Shown: one piece after another, positions 36,196-44,280 of the stretch
Position numbering within the stretch: position 1 is the stretch's first letter
How the letters are laid out: the number at the start of each line of letters is the position of its first letter
NCBI GenBank assembly: GCA_000212915.1
Contig: CM001167.1
Coordinates: 62,001-126,000 of the forward strand
Source: Bacteroides coprosuis DSM 18011
GTDB lineage: Bacteria; Bacteroidota; Bacteroidia; Bacteroidales; Bacteroidaceae
DNA length: 64,000 bases
Direction of reading: 5' to 3'
Made by a program: the position numbers and the translations under genes
The notes under the pieces: generated by a model
The model's database searches: none
Told to the model about the DNA's origin: nothing
What the model saw: the letters and a program-made list of their open reading frames with translations, nothing else

Positions 36196-37476
36196 TTATT
36201 TATTCGTCATAATATCTAGAACAATCTTATCTGTTTCGAGCATTCCAGATGAACCAATGCGAGTTAAATTTCGTATTGTTTTATCCACATCTTCATCAAC
36301 AATACCTTCTGCAGAGGTTACATATTTACCATCCATAGCCATCATCGCAGAGAGCATTGCAGTAGAAACACCTGTTGCCACTTTTAAGGAGCAACTAGGC
36401 TTAGCACCATCACAAAGCATCCCTGTTATGTTTGCAATCATATTTTGAATGGAATAACATACTTCTTTATAACCACCTCCCATTAGATAAGTTATACCAC
36501 AACTCGACCCAGTACCGGAGACAACACACCCACATAGTGCTGATAATCTACCCAAACTTTGTTTGATATAAATTGCAGTAAGATGGCTCAAGATTAATGC
36601 CCTAGCTAAGTCTTCTTCCGATTTACCCATTTCTTCTGCATAAACTACTACAGGTAGAGTAGCAGAAATACCTTGATTGCCACTGCCCGAATTACTCATC
36701 ACTTTCACCATAGCTCCAGCCATACGAGCATCACATGCAGCAGAGGTATAAGATAGCACCTTAGTGTACACACTCTCGCCTATTAGATTGCTCTTACTGC
36801 CTGTTAGTAGCATACGCCCAATGGAGTGACCATAATTCTTATCAAAGGCAAATTCAGCTGCGGCTTTATTCACTTTGCCAGCTTCTAAAATAAAACGGAT
36901 ATTCTCAAAGGATTCAGTAGTTGCAAAATCATAAATGCAACGAAGGTTAAGTTTTACATCCTCCTCATTTTCTTGTGCAGAACTTGAACTTTCAGCATTG
37001 AAAAGTACTTCTGCATTCTTTGATAAGTAAACGAAATGCGTATGATTGCCTGAAATAATAGCCTTTGCAGATTCATCTCCATTATAGGCCCTCACTTCAA
37101 TATATAGCTTATCACAGCTTTCTTTTTTTAACTCGATGTTTATATCGGTATCTTTAATGTACTGACTTGCTTCTGCCACGGCTTCGGGGGTACTATCTTT
37201 AAGTACTTCAAGCCCGTATTCGGACTTACCTATAATTACCCCTAAAGCAATAGAAATTGGAAGACCTATCTCGTGAGTACTAGGAATACCCACGCCCATA
37301 GCATTTTTCAACATGTTTGCACTAAGAAACACTTCGATTTTGTTAGGTTTAGTCCCCAAAATTTCTTTCGCTTTTGCTACACATAAGGCTACAGCAATCG
37401 GCTCAGTACAACCAATCGCTGGAACTACCTCCCTTTTAATAAGTTCGATAATTTTGATCCTATCTAAGTTCGTCAT
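36196..37476 (-). CDS. L-cysteine desulfidase / UPF0597-type serine dehydratase alpha-like protein
   Basis: 426-residue enzyme of the CyuA/UPF0597 family, which degrade L-cysteine to pyruvate, ammonia and sulfide with a 4Fe-4S cluster. Conserved blocks are REVVPAIGCTEPIAVALC at the N-terminus, SNSGSGNQGISATLPVVVYA in the middle, and CGCVVSGTGSSCGITYLMGG plus NITGMLCDGAKPSCSLK near the C-terminus. The Cys residues expected to bind the cluster are all there. A promoter-like TACATTTG lies at 37499-37506 on the minus strand. Whether cysteine or serine is the main substrate cannot be read off. Confidence 0.87.
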   Translation of the reverse strand: MTNLDRIKIIELIKREVVPAIGCTEPIAVALCVAKAKEILGTKPNKIEVFLSANMLKNAMGVGIPSTHEIGLPISIALGVIIGKSEYGLEVLKDSTPEAVAEASQYIKDTDINIELKKESCDKLYIEVRAYNGDESAKAIISGNHTHFVYLSKNAEVLFNAESSSSAQENEEDVKLNLRCIYDFATTESFENIRFILEAGKVNKAAAEFAFDKNYGHSIGRMLLTGSKSNLIGESVYTKVLSYTSAACDARMAGAMVKVMSNSGSGNQGISATLPVVVYAEEMGKSEEDLARALILSHLTAIYIKQSLGRLSALCGCVVSGTGSSCGITYLMGGGYKEVCYSIQNMIANITGMLCDGAKPSCSLKVATGVSTAMLSAMMAMDGKYVTSAEGIVDEDVDKTIRNLTRIGSSGMLETDKIVLDIMTNK

Positions 37477-37656
37477 AACTACCTGATTTTGGTTAAAGCA
37501 AATGTAATCATTATTATCATATTATATCAATTTTTATACCTCATTCCTTGAGCAAAAATCATTCAGATTAGAACATTCAAAGGTCTGTATTTTAGGCATT
37601 AAGATATTAAACGTTACTTTTATCTACCGTATTTATGTTTATAAAAAAAGGAACAT

Positions 37657-37664
37657 TACCTTTG
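37657..37664 (+). promoter_or_regulatory. -7 promoter box for the lipoprotein/beta-barrel pair
   Basis: TACCTTTG lies 29 bases before the ATG at 37694. Confidence 0.7.
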
Positions 37665-37693
37665 TATGGTATTAACATTAATAATTGTCTAAA

Positions 37694-38812
37694 ATGAAAT
37701 TATTCCGAACCCTGCTTTGCTTATCTTTTGTACTGATTGTCAGTGCATGTATAAAAAGTGAAGAACCTAATGCTGAAGCAGATATCACAGCATGTACGAT
37801 AAGAGAACCTGATATTTTAAAAACTGCTCTTGTTAACAACGACGAAATAGGAAAATACAGTGTGATGATTATGGTTCATAAACATGCTGATATTACTAAA
37901 ATCACTCCAGAATTTACTCTTACTCCTGGTGCTACCATTGAACCAGCTAGTGGGATTACTCAAGATTTTACAAATCCTATTACCTACACGGTTACATCAG
38001 AAGACAAAAACTGGAATAAGAACTATATAATTTCAGTAATAAAAACTGATTTACCCACTAAATATTCTTTCGAAACTCTTTCTTCAGACGATGGAAAAGG
38101 GAAATATCATACCTTCATTGAAGTTTTCAAAGGGCAAGAGGTTTTAAGATGGGCTAGTGGAAATAGTGGATATTCGCTGACTGGTATGCCCAAAACACCA
38201 GAAGACTTCCCGACAGTACAAGTAGCTCAGGGCTATACAAATAACTGTGCAAAATTAACCACTAGAGATACAGGATTCTTTGGTAGTATAAACAAGATGC
38301 CAATTGCTGCAGGAAACTTATTCTTAGGTCAATTCAATGTGCTTGAAGCCGTAGGCAAACCACTTGAGGCTACTAAGTTTGGCCTACCATTTAATCAAAA
38401 GCCTCTCCAACTAAAAGGATGGTATCAATATACCCCAGGTGAAACGTACAAGGACGATGGCAAACCCGTTGCAGGTAAGATAGACGAAGCAGACATCTAT
38501 GGCGTATTCTATGAAACAGATGACAATTTAGAAACATTAGATGGCAGCAATTCACTTGATTATATTCATGTTCCAAATATTATAGCTATAGCTAGAGAAG
38601 ATCTTCCTGCTACAACTAAAAACATGTGGACTGAATTCAACTTTGATTTCAAATATATAGAAGGCAGAACAATTGATCCTCAAAAGCTAAAAGAAGGAAA
38701 ATATAAAATAGCAATTGTATTTACCTCTAGCAAAAATGGTGCACACTTTAGTGGTGCTGTAGGAAGTACTCTTTATGTAGATGAAGTAGAATTAATTGCT
38801 GAAGAATATTAA
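37694..38812 (+). CDS. PCMD-domain-like surface lipoprotein
   Basis: 372-residue predicted lipoprotein (signal with lipobox VSAC at about residues 16-19). An N-terminal Ig-like domain with ITPEFTLTPGATIEP and YTVTSEDKNWNKNYIISV resembles DUF5018-type modules. The C-terminal domain (GWYQYTPGE, ADIYGVFYETDD, KIAIVFTSSKNGAHFSGAVG, LYVDEVEL) matches the Bacteroidetes putative carbohydrate metabolism domain (PCMD). The ATG at 37694 is preferred over a TTG three codons upstream. It is paired with an outer-membrane beta-barrel gene 11 bases downstream; a carbohydrate-related surface role is only suggested by the family name. Confidence 0.8.
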   Translation: MKLFRTLLCLSFVLIVSACIKSEEPNAEADITACTIREPDILKTALVNNDEIGKYSVMIMVHKHADITKITPEFTLTPGATIEPASGITQDFTNPITYTVTSEDKNWNKNYIISVIKTDLPTKYSFETLSSDDGKGKYHTFIEVFKGQEVLRWASGNSGYSLTGMPKTPEDFPTVQVAQGYTNNCAKLTTRDTGFFGSINKMPIAAGNLFLGQFNVLEAVGKPLEATKFGLPFNQKPLQLKGWYQYTPGETYKDDGKPVAGKIDEADIYGVFYETDDNLETLDGSNSLDYIHVPNIIAIAREDLPATTKNMWTEFNFDFKYIEGRTIDPQKLKEGKYKIAIVFTSSKNGAHFSGAVGSTLYVDEVELIAEEY

Positions 38813-38823
38813 ATTTTAGAGTC

Positions 38824-39609
38824 ATGAAAAGATATTATAAACATATATTGCTTTTACTAGCTGTTTTTAGCTCGGTAAATATCTATGCACAAAAGGACCG
38901 TAACTGGGGTATCATATGGTCTGCCTTAAAAGGATTAGAATACGAAGTTAAAGGAGGTATTAACATTGGGGGGACATCTCCTCTTCCTTTGCCTTCCGAA
39001 ATTAGAGAAATAAATAGCTACAGACCAGACTTAGCTCTATCTCTTGGTACAGAAATCTCCAAATGGTTTGGACAAAATGATAGATGGGGATTTATCTTTG
39101 GTCTAACTCTAGATACTAAAGCCATGAAAACTGATGCTACGGTAAAAAACTATGGTATGGAAATCATTGGTGACGGTGGAGAAGAAATAAAAGGACAATG
39201 GACAGGTAATGTGAAAACAAAGTTCAGAAACTCATATATCACGCTACCTCTATTGGCAGGATATAAAGTATCAAAACGTGTGAACCTTAAATTAGGACCT
39301 TACTTCTCTTACGTATTAGAAAGAGATTTCTCAGGTCATGTTTACGATGGCTATTTGAGAGAAGATGACCCTACTGGCCCAAAAGTGGAATTTAAAGACG
39401 GTAGTACGGCTACATACGATTTCTCTGACGATTTAAGAAGATTTCAATGGGGATTGCAGTTTGGTGCTGAGTGGAGAGCATTCAGACATCTCAATGTATA
39501 TGCCGACCTTAATTGGGGATTAAACAATATCTTTAAGAAGGATTTTGATACTGTCACCTTCAATATGTATCCCATCTATCTGAATATGGGTTTTGGATAT
39601 GCCTTCTAA
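38824..39609 (+). CDS. PorT-like outer membrane beta-barrel protein
   Basis: 261-residue protein with a signal peptide (HILLLLAVFSSVNIYAQ). Alternating beta-strand segments follow, such as YEVKGGINIGGTSPL, LALSLGTEISKWFG, RWGFIFGLTLDTKAM, YITLPLLAGYKV and NLKLGPYFSYVLERDF. It ends in an aromatic residue (GFGYAF), the usual outer-membrane assembly signal. It belongs with the PorT/OmpW-like barrels of Bacteroidetes; function unknown. Likely cotranscribed with the lipoprotein gene upstream, so the two may form a surface pair. Confidence 0.8.
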   Translation: MKRYYKHILLLLAVFSSVNIYAQKDRNWGIIWSALKGLEYEVKGGINIGGTSPLPLPSEIREINSYRPDLALSLGTEISKWFGQNDRWGFIFGLTLDTKAMKTDATVKNYGMEIIGDGGEEIKGQWTGNVKTKFRNSYITLPLLAGYKVSKRVNLKLGPYFSYVLERDFSGHVYDGYLREDDPTGPKVEFKDGSTATYDFSDDLRRFQWGLQFGAEWRAFRHLNVYADLNWGLNNIFKKDFDTVTFNMYPIYLNMGFGYAF

Positions 39610-39636
39610 ACAAAAAAGAATAACAATATTAAAAAG

Positions 39637-39668
39637 CAGAAAGAACTAACCTCTTTCTGTTTTTTTTG
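39637..39668 (+). terminator. Terminator after the beta-barrel gene
   Basis: CAGAAAGA (39637-39644) and TCTTTCTG (39652-39659) form a stem followed by nine T. This is the last clear chromosomal feature before the island. Confidence 0.88.
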
Positions 39669-40157
39669 TATAGTCATTATCCACTTAGCCACACCCTCTT
39701 TTATAACGATACAACTAAGTATCTTCATTTAAATAAATTCAGAAAACCACATTAAATTCTTAAATCAATAGAATAAAACTTTTATTTAGAATCTGCTTCC
39801 GAATTGTAAAGTGCTGAATATCAACACTCCCAAAAAGCAAAAAGTACCAAAAGAAACAAACTGGAAACAAAAATTTCAAAAACCCCAAAATGAAAACATC
39901 TGCTTAACATATCTTAACACGGAAATGAACGGAAATTTTCATTTTCTATCATTTTGTGCTGCGTTCCTGAAGGTGCAAAATCAGGTATTGTGAACCTTAT
40001 TGTCGTTTCAGCAATCAGGTTGAAAAAATGGCTTTAGTTGGAAAAATGTGCACGAAAAGTGGGCTTTTCAGGTGGCATTTTATAGTATTTTCTGCGAAAA
40101 TACAGTTGTATGTTTAACTTTCTACGTATAAGTCTCTTTAGTCTCACGGAATTTTAT
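39669..40157. other. Gene-free left end of the integrated island
   Basis: About 490 bases without a convincing gene. They include the candidate left attachment repeat (39852-39874) and a perfect inverted repeat GTATTTTC/GAAAATAC (40085-40103). The chromosomal junction probably lies near 39850, judged by the repeat shared with the right end. Confidence 0.5.
39852..39874 (+). repeat. Candidate left attachment repeat
   Basis: AGAAACAAA, three bases, then GAAACAAAAAT. It matches 49984-50006 in 20 of 23 positions, the three differences all being central. Heterology in the crossover region is known for CTnDOT-type integrases; A-rich composition weakens the case. Confidence 0.35.
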
Positions 40158-40165
40158 TAACTTTG
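40158..40165 (+). promoter_or_regulatory. -7 promoter box for the island cargo genes
   Basis: TAACTTTG lies 28 bases before the nucleotidyltransferase ATG. Confidence 0.65.
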
Positions 40166-40193
40166 CACCAAAGTTTATTTTAATTGCAATTTT

Positions 40194-40694
40194 ATGGTCA
40201 CTTATTTTGATGCATGTGAGATTCTTGAAATGCTGTCTGAAGCATCTGTAAAGGTGTTTCTGGACGGCGGTTGGGGTGTCGATGCACTTATAGGCAGAGA
40301 AACAAGAATACATAACGACATCGATCTGTTCGTAGAGAAGAAAGACTATGGTAAGGCCATATCCGTGATTACCTGGAAGGGATACAGAGAAGTTGTAATG
40401 GACTATACGACCGATAGCCATACTGTCTGGAAAGATGACAACGGAAGAATAATCGATCTGCATTGTTTCGAATATGTCGAAGATGGAATTCTATATGACG
40501 GATACACTTTCCCAAGCGAAACTTTCTCAGGTAAAGGAAATATCGGGAATATTGAGGTAACATGCATAAACCCGGAGGCACAGGTACAGTTCCATCTTGG
40601 ATATGAATACGATGAAAATGATGTCCACGACGTCCTGTTATTATGCAGAACTTTCAATCTTGAGATACCGGAGCAATATAAAACTCACATCTGA
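40194..40694 (+). CDS. Lincosamide nucleotidyltransferase-like protein (Lnu/AadB-type)
   Basis: 166-residue nucleotidyltransferase. The core LDGGWGVDALIGRETRIHND followed by IDLFVEKKDY (about residues 23-53) matches the catalytic segment of small lincosamide and 2''-aminoglycoside nucleotidyltransferases, with the Asp pair retained. EAQVQFHLGYEYDENDVHD in the C-terminal part corresponds to the Lnu motif QLLFHSGY...DHFD. Length fits LnuA/C/D (about 160). Likely product: modification of lincomycin or clindamycin, but substrate must be tested. Its own promoter precedes it and a phosphorylase-like gene follows 11 bases downstream. Confidence 0.8.
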   Translation: MVTYFDACEILEMLSEASVKVFLDGGWGVDALIGRETRIHNDIDLFVEKKDYGKAISVITWKGYREVVMDYTTDSHTVWKDDNGRIIDLHCFEYVEDGILYDGYTFPSETFSGKGNIGNIEVTCINPEAQVQFHLGYEYDENDVHDVLLLCRTFNLEIPEQYKTHI

Positions 40695-40705
40695 TTCAAT
40701 ATGCT

Positions 40706-41455
40706 ATGATTACTGATAGTTATGATATTGAAACTGAACCAATGATCAATCTGTTTGATTTCTACGGCAGACGTGGAGATTTTGCAGATATATGCCTGAT
40801 AATATTCTCGAAGGAGATTCATCGGCATTTACTTGATTCCTACGAATCTGAAATTATTGCAACTATGCCGGCTTGCAATGGCGATACGCATATCTATAAA
40901 ACAACTTATAAAGGAGTTACGATAACTTTCTACCTGTCAGGAATAGGTTCAGCAGTAGCATCCTCTCAATGTCATCTTGCAAGCTGGCTAACTGGAGCAT
41001 CAAAGTTCATTATGTTCGGTTCCTGTGGCAGTCTTGACCGTACAACCACACAAGGTAGATTTATCATACCGACACAAAGTTACAGAGGGGACGGGTGTTC
41101 ATATTATTTTGCAGCACCATCCGACTATATTGATATAGCCGCAAGCAAGGAACTTTCCATAATTTTCGACAAATTATCTGTACCATATATTACAGGTAAA
41201 ATATGGACGACAGATTCGATGATCAGAGAAACAAAAGGACTTGTACGCAAACGTATGGAAGAAGGGTGCATCGCTGTAGAAATGGAATTGGCTGGAGTTC
41301 AATCTGTGTGCGACTTCTACAATTTGAAGTTGTATGCTTTTTTTGAAACAGGTGACATTTTGGATACAAATGGATATGAAGCCAAAGGCTTGAACAATGC
41401 CAACCATAGTTTAAACAAACTTTATATTGCTTTAGAAACGGCAACCTACATCTGA
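40706..41455 (+). CDS. Nucleoside phosphorylase-like protein
   Basis: 249-residue protein of the nucleoside phosphorylase (uridine/purine, PNP-UDP) superfamily. Visible motifs are MFGSCGSLDRTTTQG (the phosphate/Gly loop region), WTTDSMIRETKG, CIAVEMELAGV (the EME ribose-binding motif) and FFETGDILDTNG (base-site Asp loop). The residues needed for activity therefore appear intact. Its place beside an antibiotic nucleotidyltransferase on a mobile island is unusual; possible roles are nucleoside salvage, antibiotic or nucleoside-analogue processing, or an antiphage NTase/phosphorylase pair. None is established. Confidence 0.8.
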   Translation: MITDSYDIETEPMINLFDFYGRRGDFADICLIIFSKEIHRHLLDSYESEIIATMPACNGDTHIYKTTYKGVTITFYLSGIGSAVASSQCHLASWLTGASKFIMFGSCGSLDRTTTQGRFIIPTQSYRGDGCSYYFAAPSDYIDIAASKELSIIFDKLSVPYITGKIWTTDSMIRETKGLVRKRMEEGCIAVEMELAGVQSVCDFYNLKLYAFFETGDILDTNGYEAKGLNNANHSLNKLYIALETATYI

Positions 41456-41650
41456 AGTATATCAGAATTGTAAATTCCCATTTAGCGGACTATATAAAAA
41501 GTATTCCATAACCATCTATACGTGGTTTACGGAATGCTTACTTTATAACAATTAGGTTTACACTCGTTTATTTTGACGGTGCAAAGTTACTCATGCTATC
41601 TGGCTCCCACAACGGGCAATAGTGCACATTTTCAAGAAAATGACGTTTTC

Positions 41651-41704
41651 AAGAAAAAAAATATCCCTACAAACTTAGACTATGCCAAGTTTCGTAGGGA
41701 TTTT
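41651..41704 (-). terminator. Terminator of the mobilization operon
   Basis: ATCCCTAC (41663-41670) and GTAGGGAT (41694-41701), extended by AAACTT/AAGTTT, form a long stem. On the minus strand it is followed by a T-run. TTTTCAAGAAAA is directly repeated just outside (41629-41640, 41646-41657). Confidence 0.8.
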
Positions 41705-41723
41705 GGAGGGTATAAACATTAGA

Positions 41724-42341
41724 TTACTTCGTCCAGTGGTAGTGACTGTCGAGCATCAGGAAGATAGCCAAGCCGAAAATAACGAGTCCAAGGACAAAGA
41801 AGAACCAGAAGAAATACTGCACATAGTGTCCGAGGTAGGTTCCGTCGTACTCCTTGTACCTTTCCTGAACCCTTCTACGTTCTTCATAAAACATTTGATT
41901 GACCTCACGGATATGCTTCTGCATCTGAGTGGTCATCCATTCATGTTGTTTGTCGAACATGTCCTGAATCTTCTTCCAGTCAACATCATCGACTCTGACT
42001 GAAACCTTCAACTTGGTTGGGGCATCCTTCAGAACATTGTCAATGTGGGTATTGATGGTGTCAACCTTACCACTGATAGTGTCAACGGCATTGCCAAGAG
42101 CAGTCTGAGCTGAATTGTACTTACGGATGGCAGACTCCAGTTGAAGAGTTGCATTGATCCAAGTGTTGGTCGCTTTGTCAATGTTCTCACTCAACTGCCT
42201 GAGTTCAGGCGCACGACTGACAACAGCATCCTCGGCATCATGCTCTTCAATCTCTTCCTGGACTTCGTTCATCATGTCATCGAAGTCAGGCTTCTGCTCG
42301 TCATCTTCGATGAGTTCTTCTACATGTTTTGTTCTTCTCAT
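41724..42341 (-). CDS. Coiled-coil protein with C-terminal membrane anchor, mobilization operon
   Basis: 205 residues from the ATG at 42341 (MRRTKHVEELIED). An acidic N-terminal part is followed by long heptad-like helices (about residues 50-160) with a spaced-glycine hinge. A single membrane segment (VQYFFWFFFVLGLVIFGLAI, about 175-195) closes it with a short tail. I do not recognise a family. It is the last gene of the relaxase operon, 17 bases downstream of the relaxase stop. A membrane-anchored helper that presents the relaxosome to a helper secretion channel is plausible but unproven. Confidence 0.75.
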   Translation of the reverse strand: MRRTKHVEELIEDDEQKPDFDDMMNEVQEEIEEHDAEDAVVSRAPELRQLSENIDKATNTWINATLQLESAIRKYNSAQTALGNAVDTISGKVDTINTHIDNVLKDAPTKLKVSVRVDDVDWKKIQDMFDKQHEWMTTQMQKHIREVNQMFYEERRRVQERYKEYDGTYLGHYVQYFFWFFFVLGLVIFGLAIFLMLDSHYHWTK

Positions 42342-42358
42342 TGATATGTAGGATTTGT

Positions 42359-43597
42359 CTAACGGTGGAATGAACGTCTTTTCTGCGGTGGCTTGCACAT
42401 GGCATGAGCCATCTGGAGGCAACGGCGAGCCCGCTCACGCTCGTCTTCGTCATCATCCTTACCCCAACCAGAGGAAGGAGCAGAACCACCACCGCCACAA
42501 GATTCGGACACGGTTGTTGCTGCATCAATCATATCAAGGAAGAGAAGCATACCTACATGAGAAATGTCCTCTCTTGATGCAGTCATATCAGAATCAGGAA
42601 CCTGAACCTCATTGAGGAAGATGTCCTTGACCGTGTTCGGAATATAGATTCTCTTCATTTCACCGCTAACATTGACATTGAAGGCAGTCTTGGTAGCAAC
42701 TGGCAATGGCTTAGAATTGGACTGGGTAGGTTTCGTTGTCTGAGCAACATGGCGAGCAGGGCGAGCCGGTGAAACGGAAGGTGAAGCAGGTCGCATCTTG
42801 ACCTGAGTAGGCTTAGGATGCATCTTCTTCCATGTGGCTTCAAGCTGTGATACCATGAACTTTCGACCGATGGCAGAAGCCTTGAACACTGAGGCATTCT
42901 TGCCGATGGTGTAGCCCACAAGTTTGCAGTTAGTAGTGTCATACCTTGGATTGACCTCATAGCCTCTCATGCGAAGCATATCAAAGTAACGGTCAATGTC
43001 GAAACTATCCATCTTCTGAAGGGTATATTCGCAAAACTCCGCTATATCTTGTTGGCGCATTTCACGAACCTCCTGAGGTTGCTCCCAACCATGCCTTGCG
43101 TTGATAATTTCCGCAGCCCTTATTGCTCTGATGTGAACATCGTGAACATCGTTGGTCTTGCCGTCATTATCCACACGGCAACAGTCAAGATGCAGGTGAA
43201 GGGTTCCAGACTTGGAATCCCGATGCAAGGCAGCAACACTCATAGAATTGCGGAAATTGGTCTTGACCTTCTCCTTAAAGCCTTTGGGTAAAAGTCCGAC
43301 TGAATCCAAAGCTTCCAATCCTTCATCAGCGAGGTTTGCCCAGTCATCCAAGGTATAGTTCTCTGACTCTTCCTTGGATGGGGAGAGTACAAACGTGGTC
43401 ATGAAGCGTTCCAACTTTCGCCCAACAGTCCTGTCCTGTTGATGCAACTGGCAGTGATGCTTCATCCGATACCAGATTTCGGTGGCATCGAGATAGTCAG
43501 GCATGTGGTTCACCTTGACCACGGTTGCATCCTCCTTCTCCATTGCGTACCTTGCGGCATTGCCGCCATAGGCTACTGGTCTTGCGAGTATAATCAT
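42359..43597 (-). CDS. Relaxase / mobilization protein (MobA-VirD2-like)
   Basis: 412-residue relaxase. The N-terminal MIILARPVAYGGNAARYAME resembles the opening segment of Bacteroides MOBP-like relaxases. The metal-binding His motif appears as GTLHLHLDCCRVDNDGK (about residues 128-144), the motif III of the family. The C-terminal third is Pro/Ser/Lys-rich. It would nick at oriT and pilot the strand into a helper conjugation system. The start codon overlaps the stop of the MobC-like gene by four bases (ATGA), so the two are coupled. Confidence 0.85.
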   Translation of the reverse strand: MIILARPVAYGGNAARYAMEKEDATVVKVNHMPDYLDATEIWYRMKHHCQLHQQDRTVGRKLERFMTTFVLSPSKEESENYTLDDWANLADEGLEALDSVGLLPKGFKEKVKTNFRNSMSVAALHRDSKSGTLHLHLDCCRVDNDGKTNDVHDVHIRAIRAAEIINARHGWEQPQEVREMRQQDIAEFCEYTLQKMDSFDIDRYFDMLRMRGYEVNPRYDTTNCKLVGYTIGKNASVFKASAIGRKFMVSQLEATWKKMHPKPTQVKMRPASPSVSPARPARHVAQTTKPTQSNSKPLPVATKTAFNVNVSGEMKRIYIPNTVKDIFLNEVQVPDSDMTASREDISHVGMLLFLDMIDAATTVSESCGGGGSAPSSGWGKDDDEDERERARRCLQMAHAMCKPPQKRRSFHR

Positions 43598-43992
43598 TCG
43601 TCTTCTTGAACTTTGGTCAGTACAGGAGAAGTAAGGTTGTCTTCAATGCTATACCAGTGTTTGATGAGTCGTTCAACGGCTTCAATCCACCACTTCATGA
43701 ACTTTGGAGATCTGAACATCTTCTGCTTTTCCTCGGGTGAAGCATCGTGCAACTTACTGCGGACTTTTATCAAGTCGGTACGTGCCTCAGTCAGAGAGTT
43801 CAGGGCTTTGCTTTCCTCTGGAGTGAGTCGCTGACGTGGGTGATGCTTCTTGCCAGTCTCAACGAGATACTTGCCTATGCTCATACCACATTCCTTAGCG
43901 AGTTTTTTCAGTTCCTTCCAGTCCTTATCGGTACAGCGGAAGGAATGCACCCTTGTGGGTGTCTTCTTGATAATCTTCTTTTTCTTAGCCAT
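43594..43992 (-). CDS. MobC-like relaxosome accessory protein
   Basis: 132-residue basic protein (MAKKKKIIKKTPTRVHSFRC) with a ribbon-helix-helix-like segment FRCTDKDWKELKKLAKECGM, then SIGKYLVETGKKH at about residues 18-50. A helical C-terminus follows. This matches plasmid MobC/MobB-type relaxosome proteins that bind near oriT. It lies directly upstream of, and overlapping, the relaxase gene and directly downstream of the candidate oriT region. Confidence 0.8.
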   Translation of the reverse strand: MAKKKKIIKKTPTRVHSFRCTDKDWKELKKLAKECGMSIGKYLVETGKKHHPRQRLTPEESKALNSLTEARTDLIKVRSKLHDASPEEKQKMFRSPKFMKWWIEAVERLIKHWYSIEDNLTSPVLTKVQEDE

Positions 43993-44280
43993 ATCTTTGA
44001 ATATGATTAAAGGGATGAATATAAATCAGTAAAAAAGAAGGACATAGGTCTGCGAGCCTGCGAGTAGCCCGAGAAACTTTTAGGACTGCATAAATTTGGT
44101 CACAAATAATGTAGTACAAAAGGATTTCTCGAAAAGTACCTCTTAAAAATCGGTCCTTTTACCTGCTAAGTTCCCGTCAGGGCTTAGAAAGTCGTTTCGG
44201 CTTGCCGTGTTGTCCTGTATCGGTAAACGTCCTTTGGGATGGTTTGGCGGTGCAGGTCGCATTCCTGAGTCCTCAGACGG
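43993..44280. other. Candidate oriT region
   Basis: 288 bases without a gene, upstream of the MobC-like and relaxase genes. It contains CTGCGAG twice (44050-44064), and inverted pairs CGAGAAA/TTTCTCG (44070-44076, 44125-44131) and AAAAGGA/TCCTTTT (about 44117-44123, 44154-44160). Position and repeats fit a transfer origin; no nic site could be matched by eye. Confidence 0.4.

Noticed and set aside
39811-39993. Open frame of about 60 codons at the island's left end
   Set aside because: Lys/Asn-rich sequence without protein character, no ribosome-binding or -7 signal, and it crosses the candidate attachment repeat.
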